From Siphonodentalium dalli (taxonomy: Eukaryota; Mollusca; Scaphopoda; Gadilida; Siphonodentaliidae): a stretch of 64,000 bases of DNA. The notes below the pieces were generated by a model. It was not told where the DNA came from. It saw only the letters and a program-made list of their open reading frames with translations, and ran no database searches. The stretch spans positions 114,596,723 through 114,660,722 of the forward strand of contig CP136063.1 of assembly GCA_032622095.1 (NCBI GenBank), given 5' to 3'. Of this stretch, positions 23,701 through 35,494 are shown in pieces. Numbering within the stretch: position 1 is the stretch's first letter; each line of letters begins with the position of its first letter. A program made the position numbers and the translations under genes.

Positions 23701-25414
23701 GGCCTAACAAAATTATACGTTTGTTTCCGCTAACGGACTGAAAAAAAATTGGGTAGGTAGGTAGGTAGGCAATTTTAAATCTTTTTATTTTTTCAGGATG
23801 CAATTCACTGTGTCATATTTAAGGAAATTACAGGCCATATTATTGCTAATTTGCTTAGCCCATAAAGATAAAACAAAAACACAATCTCAGGGAGATATAA
23901 CAAAGCTAAAATGGGACAATAACGTTCATTTTATCTGTTTTATAACATGTCCGTAACGCAGGTTTCACTTCTGCATCAAACTCCCCACATTATTGTGGGC
24001 AGTTGCAGTGCATATTCCCGGGGCCGCAGATGCATAAGGGTGACCAGTGACTTCGTCCCACTGCATTCTCGTCCCACCAATTTTGTCCCGAAAAGGTGAC
24101 CTCGTCCCACTTGTCGGTGATCTCGTAAAATCCAATAAAATCGGAATGAGGTCGCCATTTTGGGACGAAGTCACTAGCATTCCGCATAAGACACTATGCG
24201 TGGTGGGATGAGATGGTGGGCGCGGACGCTTATATATATTATTATTGTGGGCCATTGCAGACACTCGATGGCGCATAAGATACATTATATATTATTATTG
24301 TGGGCGGTTGCGGCGCATATTCCCATAGCCGCAGGCGCATAACACACTGGGTGGTGGGATGGGCTGGTGGGTGGGCTTATATATATACCGTATATTATTA
24401 CTGTGGGGGGGGGGGCTTGCAGACGTATTCCGGTGCATGCGGCGCATACAACAATCCTCGTGAGTGCCCAATAAACATACGTGCGGAATAATAGTATGTG
24501 GTGGAATTTTTAGGAAAATTAAAAAAACATACGGGGCAAAATAATAGTATGGGGTGGAATTTCGTGGTAAAAATATGAAACTGACTTTTTGTAAACATTT
24601 GTCCCAAAAAAATAGCCCAAGCTGAATTAAGTAGCTAGGAGGAATCTTCCAAGATGAATTACTGAGGCTTTGGGAGGACGTGTATTGGTTTGAGTCACCG
24701 AGCTTCTAATTTCTAAAAAAAAACAAATAATAACTTTGAAGTTTGAAAAAAAAGTTTGCTTTTTAAACAATATTTGTTCTAAATTCAATAAAATTGAATT
24801 GAATTCAATTAGATAAGTGGAAACCCTATATTTGTTAGACCTGAAGGTTTAAAGCTGCACTGAATCAAGCCCATTGTGACTATGATAAAAACGATGTATA
24901 TGTACCACGAAAATAGGAAACTTGATCATTATTTGACGCTATTCAACGTACTAATATGAAATGTTCGTAGAAATAAATGTTATGCTGTGGTTAAATAGTT
25001 AATGTATTTATATTGTAGTGGTGAAGTCATCAATAACTAATGGATTAACCCATTCTCGGATCATAGATTGTTTTGTCAAAGTTCAAATAAATTTTGAATG
25101 AAAAAACGTACCGCAGTTATTTCATACGCATTGACAATTTCATAACGAAACGATACTGGAAGTAGGTCTTGCAAAGTTGCACACTCGTCTACCGGTAATT
25201 CCAACGAATTAATTAATAATAGTTACAAATTACAATGGAATTATGTCTAATTTGTTTTAATTACCAACAACAAAAATATCATTGTTGGTTTTCTTCCAAT
25301 ATAATAGAGATTTAGATATTTAAAAAACAAATCTCAAAATAAAAAGTTTAGAGTCGGCGGTTTAAAATAGGGTCGGTCGGGTTAGCGGAAACAAACGTAT
25401 ATATTTTTTAGGCC
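23701..25414. mobile_element. PIF/Harbinger-like element, copy 1 (uninterrupted)
   Basis: TAA at 23698-23700 and 25415-25417 flank GGCCTAACAAAATTATACGT and (complement) GGCCTAAAAAATATATACGT, both running into TTGTTTCCGCTAAC. It is near-identical to copy 2 at 37801-45876 once the piggyBac there is discounted, so both are recent relative to most elements here. The interior has an ATACTATTATT/CCCC motif pair and a G-run at 24403. No transposase, so it must have been moved in trans. ORFs here are repeated identically in both copies and look incidental. Confidence 0.9.
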
Positions 25415-26346
25415 TAAGTCTTGTACGTGAATAAAACTCCATATCAATTTGTCTTTTAAATTGCAAAGTATTGTCGACAAAGAACCGATAACCTGGTCGC
25501 AAAAGAAGTTTAGTTTACGTTCCCCAAAAACCCTGGCAAAACTATTTAATATTTCGTTGCATTCAAAAGATTTCTTCACTATTTGTTTGATTCCGTTATT
25601 GTGCCTTACGGAATCAGTCCATAATCCATTTGAGTCAATGACTCAAATTCACTCAATTTCAATTTGCCAAACTCAATCTTTTTCAGAAGTTGAACTGGCG
25701 TTTAATAACACCTGCAATGTCCCGCATAAATTGTTGACATGATTTTCTCTGCCCATGATAGCAGATACAAATCCCGCCCATATAGCACTCTGATTGGTTC
25801 AGATGGTTCCATCAAACAAGTTAGCCACCTCCTCCATCTTCAGTAATCGTATACCAGAACGTCAATCAATTTAAACACACACACTTAAATGTTAACACAT
25901 GTTTCTATATAAACGAGGAATAGCGAGTAACGACTGCGGCGACTTTAATGCAAACTGGTCAAGTGTGACTCGTCTATTTATAAACACTGTGATTTTTATG
26001 TTTACTGTGTCATCTGTCATCTGTGGCTTATTAGTGATTCCTACTCGATGACATTAAATGCATGCAAATAATCGTTTGATATTACCGCCCGGCACCCGCC
26101 TTGGTAAGATAATAACCATGTGACAAGATACTGTCGCACGTGGCGCGGAATTAATTTCACACCCACATGAATACATCACTAAATGATACATCAGTCTGAT
26201 TCAGTCATAGGAAGATTCCATTCTCCCGCTAATGCCAGGGGTGTCAGTTATTCGCTTTCAACATGTGCTACTCGGCACTCGCAAGTAATTTTTAATTGTA
26301 TACAGTTTATGTTTTAACTTAAATTATAAAGCGTACAGAACTACGG

Positions 26347-26862
26347 TACTCTCGGGATACAAATAAGCGTACGGGATAAGCATACCAGTACGCTTAGCTA
26401 TTTTCAAGGAGAAATCCCCCTGTACGCTGCTTATTTGGGACCCTACATTTGTTAAATTTCAGCTAAATGTGTGAAAAAAATATGAATTTATGTGCTTAAA
26501 CCTAAGCTAAATTTATCAGAGTTTTAAAAGCTAAAATCATGAAAAAATTCCCAATATTCTACTATGGCTAAGGAACCATTCATTTTAAACATCAATGTAT
26601 TATCCAAAAATGTGGGTGACACTTGGTATTAGTTCAAAATGAATTGAATATTTTGAACAATTATTAGGTTCAATTTTTCTCCAATGATCTCTGTATGAGA
26701 ACATATGAAACTAACCACAATTTTTGACCCATACTTAGTGTCGATTTGCGAAAATTCCCCCCCTGTACTATTATTGCGCACCCCTACTATTATTTATTTT
26801 AAAGGAAATTTCACCCCTGTATTATTATTCTGCCCCCTACTATTTTTTGGATCCCGAGAGTA
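26347..26862. mobile_element. TACTCTCGGGAT-ended MITE, 0.5-kb copy
   Basis: TACTCTCGGGATACAAATAAGCG-type left end and TTTGGATCCCGAGAGTA right end, with two CCCCTACTATTATT-like motifs before the right end. Compact relative of 20415-22940. TA target duplication is plausible. Confidence 0.75.
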
Positions 26863-27293
26863 CCTTTTGAAATGTTTATTTGGGTCATGAGTGTACCAGC
26901 AGTCCCCTGTCGATGTTGTCGTCATAGTATATCACGTATGTGATGGAGGGCTGACCCGTATGTAAAATAGTCACTATTTTTTTCTGAAATTTCCGTCATT
27001 TATTTAATATTAGAGTCGGAATTGTTGTAACAACGTTCACAAAGGACGCGACATGTATCGGTTGACGGAGACTAAATTTTGCCGATACCGATATCTTGCC
27101 GATGCCACATATATCGGCCCGATCCGATTGCCGATTCCGATAATCGGTACATCACTAATTAGCATGGGCTACAGACCAAGACACCCACTTGTCAAACTAT
27201 TGCGTTCCGGTTTGCATTCCTAACTTTGGAAATCTCTGGAATTTAATTTTTTTAACAAAATTTAATTAATTGTGGTTTGGACTGCCTGTGGTG

Positions 27294-28362
27294 TAGTGAT
27301 GGGCGGTTAACCGAGAAAACAACTCTGTTTCGGTTTTGAACAATACCGACCAAAACCGACCGACGTGATTCTGCCCCAACTGACGTTACGGTTTTTTTTT
27401 TGTATGTTTATTTTTCACTTCAATCGACTTGATAGTTGATACTATTGTCAAATTATCTGCCCCCATGTTTAATAATGTTTCGGATTGTGTCAGATTTGAC
27501 TCGACCACCGTGTTGTAATCATTATGATATCGTAAGCGACCATTTTTGTTCTTTTTCAACAGTCGCCTGAACACTCCGACAAAAAAGGCCTTGTTGGTGC
27601 CGAGCGACGTGACTGTTTAATTTGAACTTATGTTTAAATTTTATTCCATTCAGGGGGCAAATATAATATTAGCCAGCATCAAGGCGAGTCTTGTGACGTA
27701 ATTCAAATGCTTCATATTTCGTCATCTCTACGAATCCACTGCAATCGACCTATTTTTAGAACGCAACACATGGTACAAAAATTACGTCGCGTTGGTGATG
27801 GGGTGATTAATTTAAATATGTCATGTAATAGCTCTGTGTTTTAAGTGTTTTTATATGAGAGACCAAGGGCAGGTGCAGCCGAGGACCCAAGGCGAAGGGG
27901 CATCGCTGACCTAATTATGACACAGAAATATTAATAATGCAGTGTGTCTTATGCTTCCCAAATCCCTGACATAGTCCCGTTTACTATGAAATTACTGCAC
28001 TGTGCGTCTCTTTGTACAAATGCACAGCTCCCCCACTGATTAAGTAGTTCAAAATGCACACAATACTTAGAGATAAACAGTTACAATACGTACTATTTAG
28101 TTAATAACTTAATATATCGTATATCGAACTGCTGATTCAGCTGCGATGTCACACGTGGGTGGGGAAATTGGGAATTAGCCCAAATTAGCTGCAACATCGC
28201 ACGATCCCCTTGATATCGGTACAATTGTCTTCATACCAAATCTCGGCATATTGAGCGCTCTTCTCAACACACATACGCAATCTACTAAAAAAACGAAACG
28301 AAAACCGAGAGTTAAATCTTTTAGTCGAAACCGAGTCAAAATTTCAAAACCGCCCATCACAA
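27294..28362. mobile_element. Non-autonomous hAT element, TSD CTGTGGTG
   Basis: Ends TAGTGATGGGCGGTTAAC and the complement of TTGTGATGGGCGGTTTTG lie between perfect CTGTGGTG repeats (27286-27293, 28363-28370). Subterminal CGGTTTTG / ACCGACC motifs recur near the left end, with CGAAACCGAG near the right. Length 1069 bp. Confidence 0.92.
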
Positions 28363-28370
28363 CTGTGGTG

Positions 28371-28933
28371 ACAACATACCTGGTATTTATAGTAATCAAT
28401 GATATTATGTTCAATTCACACAAATACAAACCGTCGTATTTTTACTCCTTTTCGATCTTTGAAATGTTTTACTTTAGACTTGACAGTTTCCTATTTTTGT
28501 GTTATTTTTGTGAAATACAATTTTCACTATTGAGTCAGCTGATTGAGTTAAACAAAATCCATGCAGGGGGGGGGGGGGTGGGGGTGGGGGTTAGGAACAT
28601 GCGTGCATATCTGAGAAACAAAACATTGACTTTTTGTTAAAATTTTACATGATGTGTCCCACACATTTCCCAATCCACTGTCCATCAATGAATTGGATTA
28701 CGTCTTGTGCATGGACATTCGTAACTTAGTTCCAGCCATAAAGTAAATTTGTATTAAATTATTAAATGATTAAGATAACCTGAACATTTAAAGAAGACAA
28801 ATTAATATACTTGTTTTTATATATACATTATCGATATTGGATCGATGTTATTATCGGGAATTTAATGAAATTGTCTTACAGTCTCCCTTTAATTTAATAT
28901 ATATTTACTTAATGGCTCCGACCATAAACTAAG
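28371..28933 (+). other. Intron 2 spacer with G-rich tract
   Basis: AT-rich intron with a G-rich run at about 28565-28590 and a stretch at 28670-28725 that resembles 895-945 and, inverted, 46186-46240. Nothing coding. Confidence 0.4.
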
Positions 28934-29296
28934 GCAAAAATTTTTTTATGAATTGATTCTCAGGCACCGCCGCTCTCATAAAATAGGGGCAGCCTAACTC
29001 TTTTTATTTGAAATCCAAACAACCAACGATAAAATAATTCAAATCGCAGCCGATTCGCGTTCAAGTGGCGAGTTTGTGGCGAGTTCTCCGTTTGCGGAAG
29101 TGCCGGAATTCGCTATTTCCGGTTTACGCTTTTAGCACGTGGTAATGTAATAATTACGACAGGAATACCACTTCGAAACGAACTACGGCGAGTTATGGCA
29201 GTGCGCTGCTGGGGAGATGATAGGCCTCGGTATTTACGCAAAAAACATGATTAAATAAAGCGAACTAATGTCATTCATTAAAGCAGGTTGGATTAT

Positions 29297-31312
29297 TAGC
29301 TCAACTTACTTTGTAAGTTTGAGCTATTGCCATGGTTTGGCGTCCGTCGTCCGTGTGTCCATCAACAATTTCCTTTGGCGCGGGCTACAGGTCGTACCTT
29401 TGGTCTGACCTTTATGAAATTTGTCATGAATGTTGACATTGACATGTAGATGGGAACTTGTCATTTTGGGATCATTCGGCCAAAAAACATGGCCGCTGGT
29501 GGCCATCTTGGATTTCAAAATTCAATCCATTGGCGCGGGCTACAGGTCGTACTGTTCGTCTGATCATCATGATATTTGTCATGGATGTTAATATTGACAT
29601 GTAGATGGGAACGAGTCATTTTGGGGTCGTTCGGCCAAAAGCATGGCCGTCAGCAGCCATCTTGGATTTTACTCTTTGCATGACTAAATCCTTTGGCGCG
29701 GGCTACAGGTCGTAGTTTTGGTCGGAATTTCATGAAATTTGTCATGGATGTTAACAATGACATGTAGATGGGAACGAGTGATTTTGGGGTCATTCGTCTA
29801 AAAAACATGGCCGCCAGCAGCCATCTTGGATTTTACTCTTTGCATGACTAAATCGTTTGGCGCGGGCTACAGGTCATACCTTTGATCTGATCTTTATGAA
29901 ATTTGTCGTGAATGTTGACATTGACATGTAAATGGGAACGAGTTATTTTGGGGTCATTTGTCCAAAAAACATGGCCGCTGGTGGCCATCTTGGATTTCAA
30001 AATTCAATCCATTGGCGCGGGCTACAGGTCGTACTGTTCGTCTGATCATCATGAAATTTGTCATGGATGTTAATATTGACATGTAGATGGGAACGAGTGA
30101 TTTTGGGGTCGTTCGGCCAAAAAACATGGCCGTCAGCAGCCATCTTGGATTTTACTCTTTGTATGACCAAATCCTTTGGCGCGGGCTACAGGTCGTACCT
30201 TTGATCTGATCTTTATGAAATTTGTCATGAATGTTGACATTGACATGTAGATGGGAACGAGTCATTTTGGAGTCATTCGGCCAAAAAACATGGCCGCTGG
30301 TGGCCATCTTGGATTTCAAAATTCAATCCATTGGCGCGGGCTACAGGTCGTACTGTTCGTCTGATCATCATGAAATTTGTCATGGATGTTAATATTGACA
30401 TGTAGATGGGAACGAGTCATTTTGGGGTCGTTCGGCCAAAAAACATGGCCGTCAGCAGCCATCTTGGATTTTACTCTTTGCATGACTAAATCCTTTGGCG
30501 CGGGCTACAGGTCGTACCTTTGGTCTGATCTTTATGAAATTTGTCATGAATGTTGACATTGACATGTAGATGGGAACGAGTCATTTTGGGGTCATTCGGC
30601 CAAAAAACATGGCCGCTGGTGGCCATCTTGGATTTCAAAATTCAATCCATTGGCGCGGGCTACAGGTCGTACTGTTCGTCTGATCATCATGATATTTGTC
30701 ATGGATGTTAATATTAACATGTAGATGGGAACGAGTGATTTTGGGGTCGTTTGGCTAAAAAAACATGTCCACCAGCAGCCATATTGGATTTACTCTTTGC
30801 ATGACTAAATCCTTTGGTGCGGGCTACAGGTCGTAGCTTTGGTCGGAACTTCATGAAATTTGTCATGGATGTTAACAATGACATGTAGATGGGAAACGAG
30901 TCATTTTGGGGTCGTTCAGCCGAAAAACATGGCCGCCAGCAGTCATCTTGGATTTTACTCTTTGCATGACTAAATCCTTTGGCACAAGCTTCATCAGGTC
31001 GTACCTTTGATCAGATCATTATGAGATTTGTAAGGGCTGTAGATGGGAACAGGTCATTTTGGGGTAATTCGGAGAAAAAAACACGGCTGCCGGTGGCCAT
31101 TTTAGAATTTACTCTTTGCATCACTAAATCCTTTGGCACACCATAATCACCACATCCCTGATCCGATCATTATGAAACCTGTCATGAATGTTGATATTGA
31201 CATGTACATCTAGTCTTACTTAGACATTTCAATTAGCACCTTTCCTATTCCTCCATTTACTGTCAACCATTAAATTATTCCCCTACCTAAGTTGAGCTAG
31301 TGTCATTGACAC
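29297..31312. repeat. Satellite-bearing element, ~161-bp units in ~320-bp dimers (array 2)
   Basis: A left-hand hairpin (TAGCTCAACTTAC / GTAAGTTTGAGCTA, 29297-29326) leads into about 12 units, with GGCGCGGGCTACAGGTCGTA at roughly 160-bp spacing. Units alternate between a form with CTTTGGTCTGATCTTTATGA and one with TGTTCGTCTGATCATCATGA, giving a two-unit higher-order repeat over the central part. It ends AAGTTGAGCTA then a small hairpin GTGTC-ATT-GACAC (31300-31312). Arrays of ~160-bp cores between short terminal palindromes recall bivalve 'pearl' elements and Helentron-type non-autonomous elements; that assignment is inference. Confidence 0.85.
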
Positions 31313-31688
31313 TTTCATTTACAGTTATTTATAAGTTCACAAACAAACGAGTCGTGCCGTTTCTTCACCGGCAAATTCCGTGATTTGAAAAAACACGATG
31401 TTGTTGACTATATTTCGTGTCAAAATTGTCAGAAAATGGGCTGTATTGTCCATAGAATGCGATAAAACATTCACTACCCAACATACTTTTGCAGTCGTAA
31501 TTTTGATGAGTTATCCGTTTGAAAACATAAAAGGCAACGCGACATCGCATCTTTGAAGCAGGAGACACATGCTATGTTAACAGTCGGCTGCCACCGGTAT
31601 ATCTAATTAGGTCAAACCATGCAACACACCCGTCACCAGTGACAGACTGACGATTACATGACCTAACTGTGAATGTGCAGTGCTACTC
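31313..31688 (+). other. Intron 2 spacer
   Basis: No recognised coding sequence or repeat structure up to the hAT duplication at 31681. Confidence 0.4.
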
Positions 31689-32639
31689 CAGGCCTGGCAT
31701 TCTGAGGCGAGCGATTTTATCGCCTACCGCCCGCCTGAAAATAATCCAGGCGGACGAAATAACGCCCTCCCAAACGGCAAAACATCGCTCTCCAGGACCC
31801 GGGTGTAAGTAATGATATATGTACTAACAGAGTCGGCAACGAAGTGTTAAACGATGTCGGTATGGGACCTTTGATCTATAAGCCGCATTCCGACTGTCCC
31901 TGGCGAAATGTACAAGCGATATTGATTACGTTGTAGCAACATTTCCACCGGAAGCACGTGCCTCTGTGAAATAGACACACCGTTCAGAGTTATGTCACTT
32001 TGAAGTATTGCGTCATGCCTCCCACGCAACTGGACAGTGTTTCTCACAGTGACAGTTCCTCTACAGATAGTGATAGCGAGTCTGATTGTGAGTCGGATAA
32101 CCCAGACTATGGCGCCTCCACTGATGATTATGATGAGTAACAACTAACATGTACTTATGAAGTTATCGGTGAAGTCATAGTCTGTGTAATCTGACTCACA
32201 ATACTGTCACTGGATTTATCACCACTATCGATAGAAGAGCTGCTACTCTGAAACAACGCTTTCATTTCGTAATACAATGGGACTGATTTGGATTTCAAAT
32301 TCAATGTTCATGTAAATACTAATAAAATACTTAAATGTAAAAAGAATAGTTGTCTGAATTGTTACTAAATACATTACTAGCTAAAGTAACAACATATCTT
32401 GTTATTTAATATTAAAATATTTTGTGTAATGAAAACAACAAACTCAGCAATTATTGTAATAGTTTAATACTGACATGTACTTAATTTTTATCAATACTGT
32501 ACATGTGGAGTGGAATATTTACTATGTCTGATTTTGGCAAACATTTTCGCCCTCCTGTGCTCGGCACAAATAATAGCCCTCCTAGACCTTTTCAGGAGGG
32601 CGATTTTTAGCTCTCCTAGATTTCTGAGAATGCCAGGCC
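31689..32639. mobile_element. hAT-like element, TSD TGCTACTC, with short acidic ORF
   Basis: Ends CAGGCCTGGCATTCTGAG and the complement of GGCCTGGCATTCTCAG lie between TGCTACTC repeats (31681-31688, 32640-32647). Subterminal GGCGAG/CGCCCTCC motifs mark both sides. At 32015-32140 (+) a 41-codon ORF, rich in S, D and E, resembles acidic N-termini of transposases but is too short to assign. Length 951 bp. Confidence 0.82.
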
Positions 32640-32662
32640 TGCTACTCACAAATCATACCTTA

Positions 32663-33875
32663 GGCCAAAAAAAATAAAATATTTGTTTCCTATTACGGTG
32701 CCAAAAAATTCCAGGTAGGTACATGTAGGTAGGGATTTTTTTTTTTTTTGTAATATTTTTTTATTTTTTCCCCGAACAGTTAAGAAGTACATTAATGCTT
32801 ACTCTTTATACTTGTGTTAAGGCTGTCCATGTATATTGCAAGTAAACAGTTAATGTAGCACAATAATATGATAAGTATTGTCAATGTGAACAAACAAATG
32901 CCACCCAGGCACTCAATTATGCAGCTCTCTTGTAATTATTCTCTCAGTTTAGATTGTGGTGGCACATCTTTCTCAGAGCACAATATTGACATATCAACAG
33001 GCCCAAGACATACACTATTACTTTATAATAACATAACTTGTATGATATTAATTCAAACCTCACTTAAATATTTGGTCATACACCTCAGGACCTAAGACAC
33101 ATATCTCACATGCACCTCAGACACATTGCACAGGGTGTAAATGTTACTCAGACATCCCTCAACTGCACTGAAATATAAAGTCCCACACCACACTGAAAAT
33201 GGTACCACAGGCCACACCTTGACCGAGGTACCACACCTCAGCATTCAAATTGGCATATGCATGCTTGTAAGTTTTATATACCCAAACAAACCAGTAGATA
33301 ATTTCATGTGCTTTTTAGTGCCCATCCCAGAAGGGTGTTTGATATATGGTAGACATGCAGTCATCTTTATACTGACTGTATACATACTAGTAACTATGCC
33401 TGAACACTATGAATCCTTGATTGACTGGGGAGAGGAACTTTAAATTCTGATATAGAAAGTCTTCTACATGTATATTGCTCTCTAGCAGATAAGACTTCTT
33501 CCCATAAGACATGGGAGTTGAACAAACAAGATTACCACAGGCAGGTTTTAAAGACTGCAGATATTGGTGAGATTGGGATTCATCTGCAACCACAAATGGA
33601 CATGTATTTTAATAGAAGTAAAATTGTTTTTGAAAATTCCATCTAAAATTATTGCTGCTTAATGTAAACATAGTATATAGTATATATTTAACGATTTTGA
33701 TGTGTTGACATGCCAATGGCATGCATTAAAAAAAACTTAATTTTTTTTTTTTGTTTTTTTTTTTTGGGTTCAAATTTTTTGATTTGGGTTGAAATTCGAA
33801 CAAAAAAGTCCAGGTCGGCCCAATTTCGGCAGGTCGGTCGGGTAACCGGAAACACAGATGTTTTTTTTTTTGGCC
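32663..33875. mobile_element. PIF/Harbinger-like element copy B
   Basis: TTA at 32660-32662 and 33876-33878 flank GGCCAAAAAAAATAAAATAT and the complement of GGCCAAAAAAAAAAACATC. Subterminal CCAGGTAGGTACATGTAGG at left and GGCAGGTCGGTCGGGTAACC at right. It is the intact, inverted counterpart of copy A (12945-15264) and shows the empty site for the hAT at 13335-14421. No transposase. Confidence 0.9.
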
Positions 33876-33878
33876 TTA

Positions 33879-34205
33879 CCTACAAGGTAGTTCGATGAGC
33901 GCTGTTGACAGCGATGGGTGGGGCTACGAAGGAATCCGCCAATCGCGCAACAGTGCTCTCTGACATGTAAACAAATGAGGTGAATGAAGTGACGAAAACA
34001 AAGAATAAATATCGCGATATCGTGCTATTAATTACATGAAATGAGTGATTTATACATAGCACGGATGGGTTATGAGATGATACAAACATAGAAGTGATTT
34101 AATTTATGATATGTACGGAATAATGTATGTTTTGACGCGATAGAAGTGGACGAAATTTCACAAATGTACGGAAGCCGCGAATGTACCGATGGATTATATA
34201 GATAA
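33879..34205 (+). other. Intron 2 spacer
   Basis: Includes ACAGCGATGGGTGGGG near 33910, which may be the left end of a hAT element whose right end (CATCACTG) is at 36958. Otherwise nothing recognised. Confidence 0.3.
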
Positions 34206-35278
34206 CAGGGTATCCGCGGCTCCTTGAATTCCTTGAAACTCCTTGATTTGGAAAATCAATTTTCCAGGGCCCTTGAAACCCTTGAATTGAATGCCCACTC
34301 CTTGAAAACCCTGGAATTCTATGTAGCCCTTAAACCCAGGTATATCGATTCATCGGGAGTCAATAAATATAGATAGTTTAGTTCCGAACGCGTTGTTGGT
34401 ATATGGGAAGTAACCCCATTTTGAATTTCCGCTGGCGGCAATTATCTCGAGTCAATTGTAATTGTGTGACCCCCCCAATGAAGCATGGGATGTAACTCCA
34501 TTTCCCGCAAAACACCAATACTCGTGAGTCTATTTCAATTATGTGACCCCCCTATGAAGTATCATAAAATTGAACACGATAAAAAATAGTTCCGAGCTTT
34601 TCAAACCCAGGTAGCGTAATTAGTGTATTTTTATTGTATCGGATTGAGGTAATTTGTATATTATATAGACATTCGACATTAGAAACCCGTGTTTTACATA
34701 AAAACGTACAAATTAACAAAAACGAAACCGAAACAAAAAAATCACATCCGCTTCCGATGACCATCATTTCCTGTTTACGAGTATTTTAAATAACATGCCC
34801 GGTGGTAAATGCAAATACCAGACGCAATGGGGCGCCAAATTCAAATGGGTGGAGGCGGTTGAGAACAACACATATAACGCTAGATGTCAGTTATGCAAGA
34901 AAATATTTGACGTCGCAAACATGGGCGAAAGTGCCCTGGTGTCACATGCAAAAAGTTTGAAGCACCATTTATGGAATAGCATAGGCCGATAGGGGCAGTG
35001 ATATTCAACTGGTGTCTACTGTCATCACACTACATGTATTAGTTAAATGTTCCCATTAATTTAAATTATGGTAATGCAATTACCCATAAAGGCCTAAAAA
35101 GCTAAAAATGCTAAAATTATGGTGGAAAACGTGGTATCACATGTATTAAATGTTCAACAGTTGGTTCCTGGAAACTCCTTGAAAATTGTCGGGGCAGTCC
35201 TTGAAAATCCTTGAATTGACTACTGGAACCTCCTTGAAACTCCTTGAATTCATTCACCAGAAATGGGCAGATACCCTG
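34206..35278. mobile_element. hAT-like element with CTCCTTGAAA subterminal repeats
   Basis: Ends CAGGGTATCCGCGGC and the complement of CAGGGTATCTGCCC; the only flanking repeat seen is 5 bp, GATAA (34201-34205, 35279-35283). CTCCTTGAAACTCCTTGA-like motifs are repeated many times inside both ends, a pattern expected of transposase-binding sites. It encodes a BED finger exon (34795-34992). Length 1073 bp. Confidence 0.72.
34795..34992 (+). CDS. BED-type zinc finger fragment of a hAT transposase
   Basis: The ORF starts with ATG and encodes 65 residues. W12 and W18 precede C31-x2-C34-x16-H51-x5-H57, with VANMGESALVSH in the spacer. This is the layout of the N-terminal BED DNA-binding finger of hAT transposases (aromatic pair, CxxC, then HxxxxxH). 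The ORF stops soon after the finger and no RNase H-like catalytic domain follows within the element. It is therefore a remnant, or a first exon whose remainder was deleted. It lies centrally in the CAGGGTATC element. Confidence 0.7.
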   Translation: MPGGKCKYQTQWGAKFKWVEAVENNTYNARCQLCKKIFDVANMGESALVSHAKSLKHHLWNSIGR

Positions 35279-35283
35279 GATAA

Positions 35284-35494
35284 AAGTATGGAACAAATAA
35301 ATGCATAATATGATGATTGATTCTGGTTAGGTAACTTGGTCACTCAGGTATAAAGGAACAAACACAAACATATCATGTACATGTATGTACAATATATGCA
35401 TGGCATAATGATTGATTCTGGTTAACTCACAATAATATCTTACCATGATGTCACCTCATACATGTATTATACAGTATAACAGCATGTAATATAT
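35284..35494. repeat. Short tandem-like repeat (GATTGATTCTGGTTA)
   Basis: GATTGATTCTGGTTA occurs at about 35315 and 35410, and in related form at about 36585 beyond the hAT at 35495-36554, along with AAGGAACAAACACAA. The hAT element apparently inserted within this repeat. Confidence 0.5.

Larger units (their letters stand above)
23610..27157. mobile_element. hAT element with two nested insertions, TSD ATTAGCAT
   Basis: Ends TAGTGATGTAACGATA and the complement of TAGTGATGTACCGATT lie between perfect ATTAGCAT repeats (23602-23609, 27158-27165). Subterminal regions are dense in CCGATA/TATCGG. Excluding the nested PIF-like copy (23701-25414) and the TACTCTC element (26347-26862), the core is about 1.3 kb. 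No transposase recognised. Confidence 0.92.

Noticed and set aside
23965-24607. Several overlapping ORFs also found at 38081-38746
   Set aside because: They are the same sequence in two copies of a non-autonomous PIF-like element. Multiple frames are open in one place and none resembles a transposase.
31847-32143. 98-codon minus-strand ORF
   Set aside because: It overlaps a serine/aspartate-rich + strand stretch in a hAT-like element; hydrophobic composition is the usual antisense effect.
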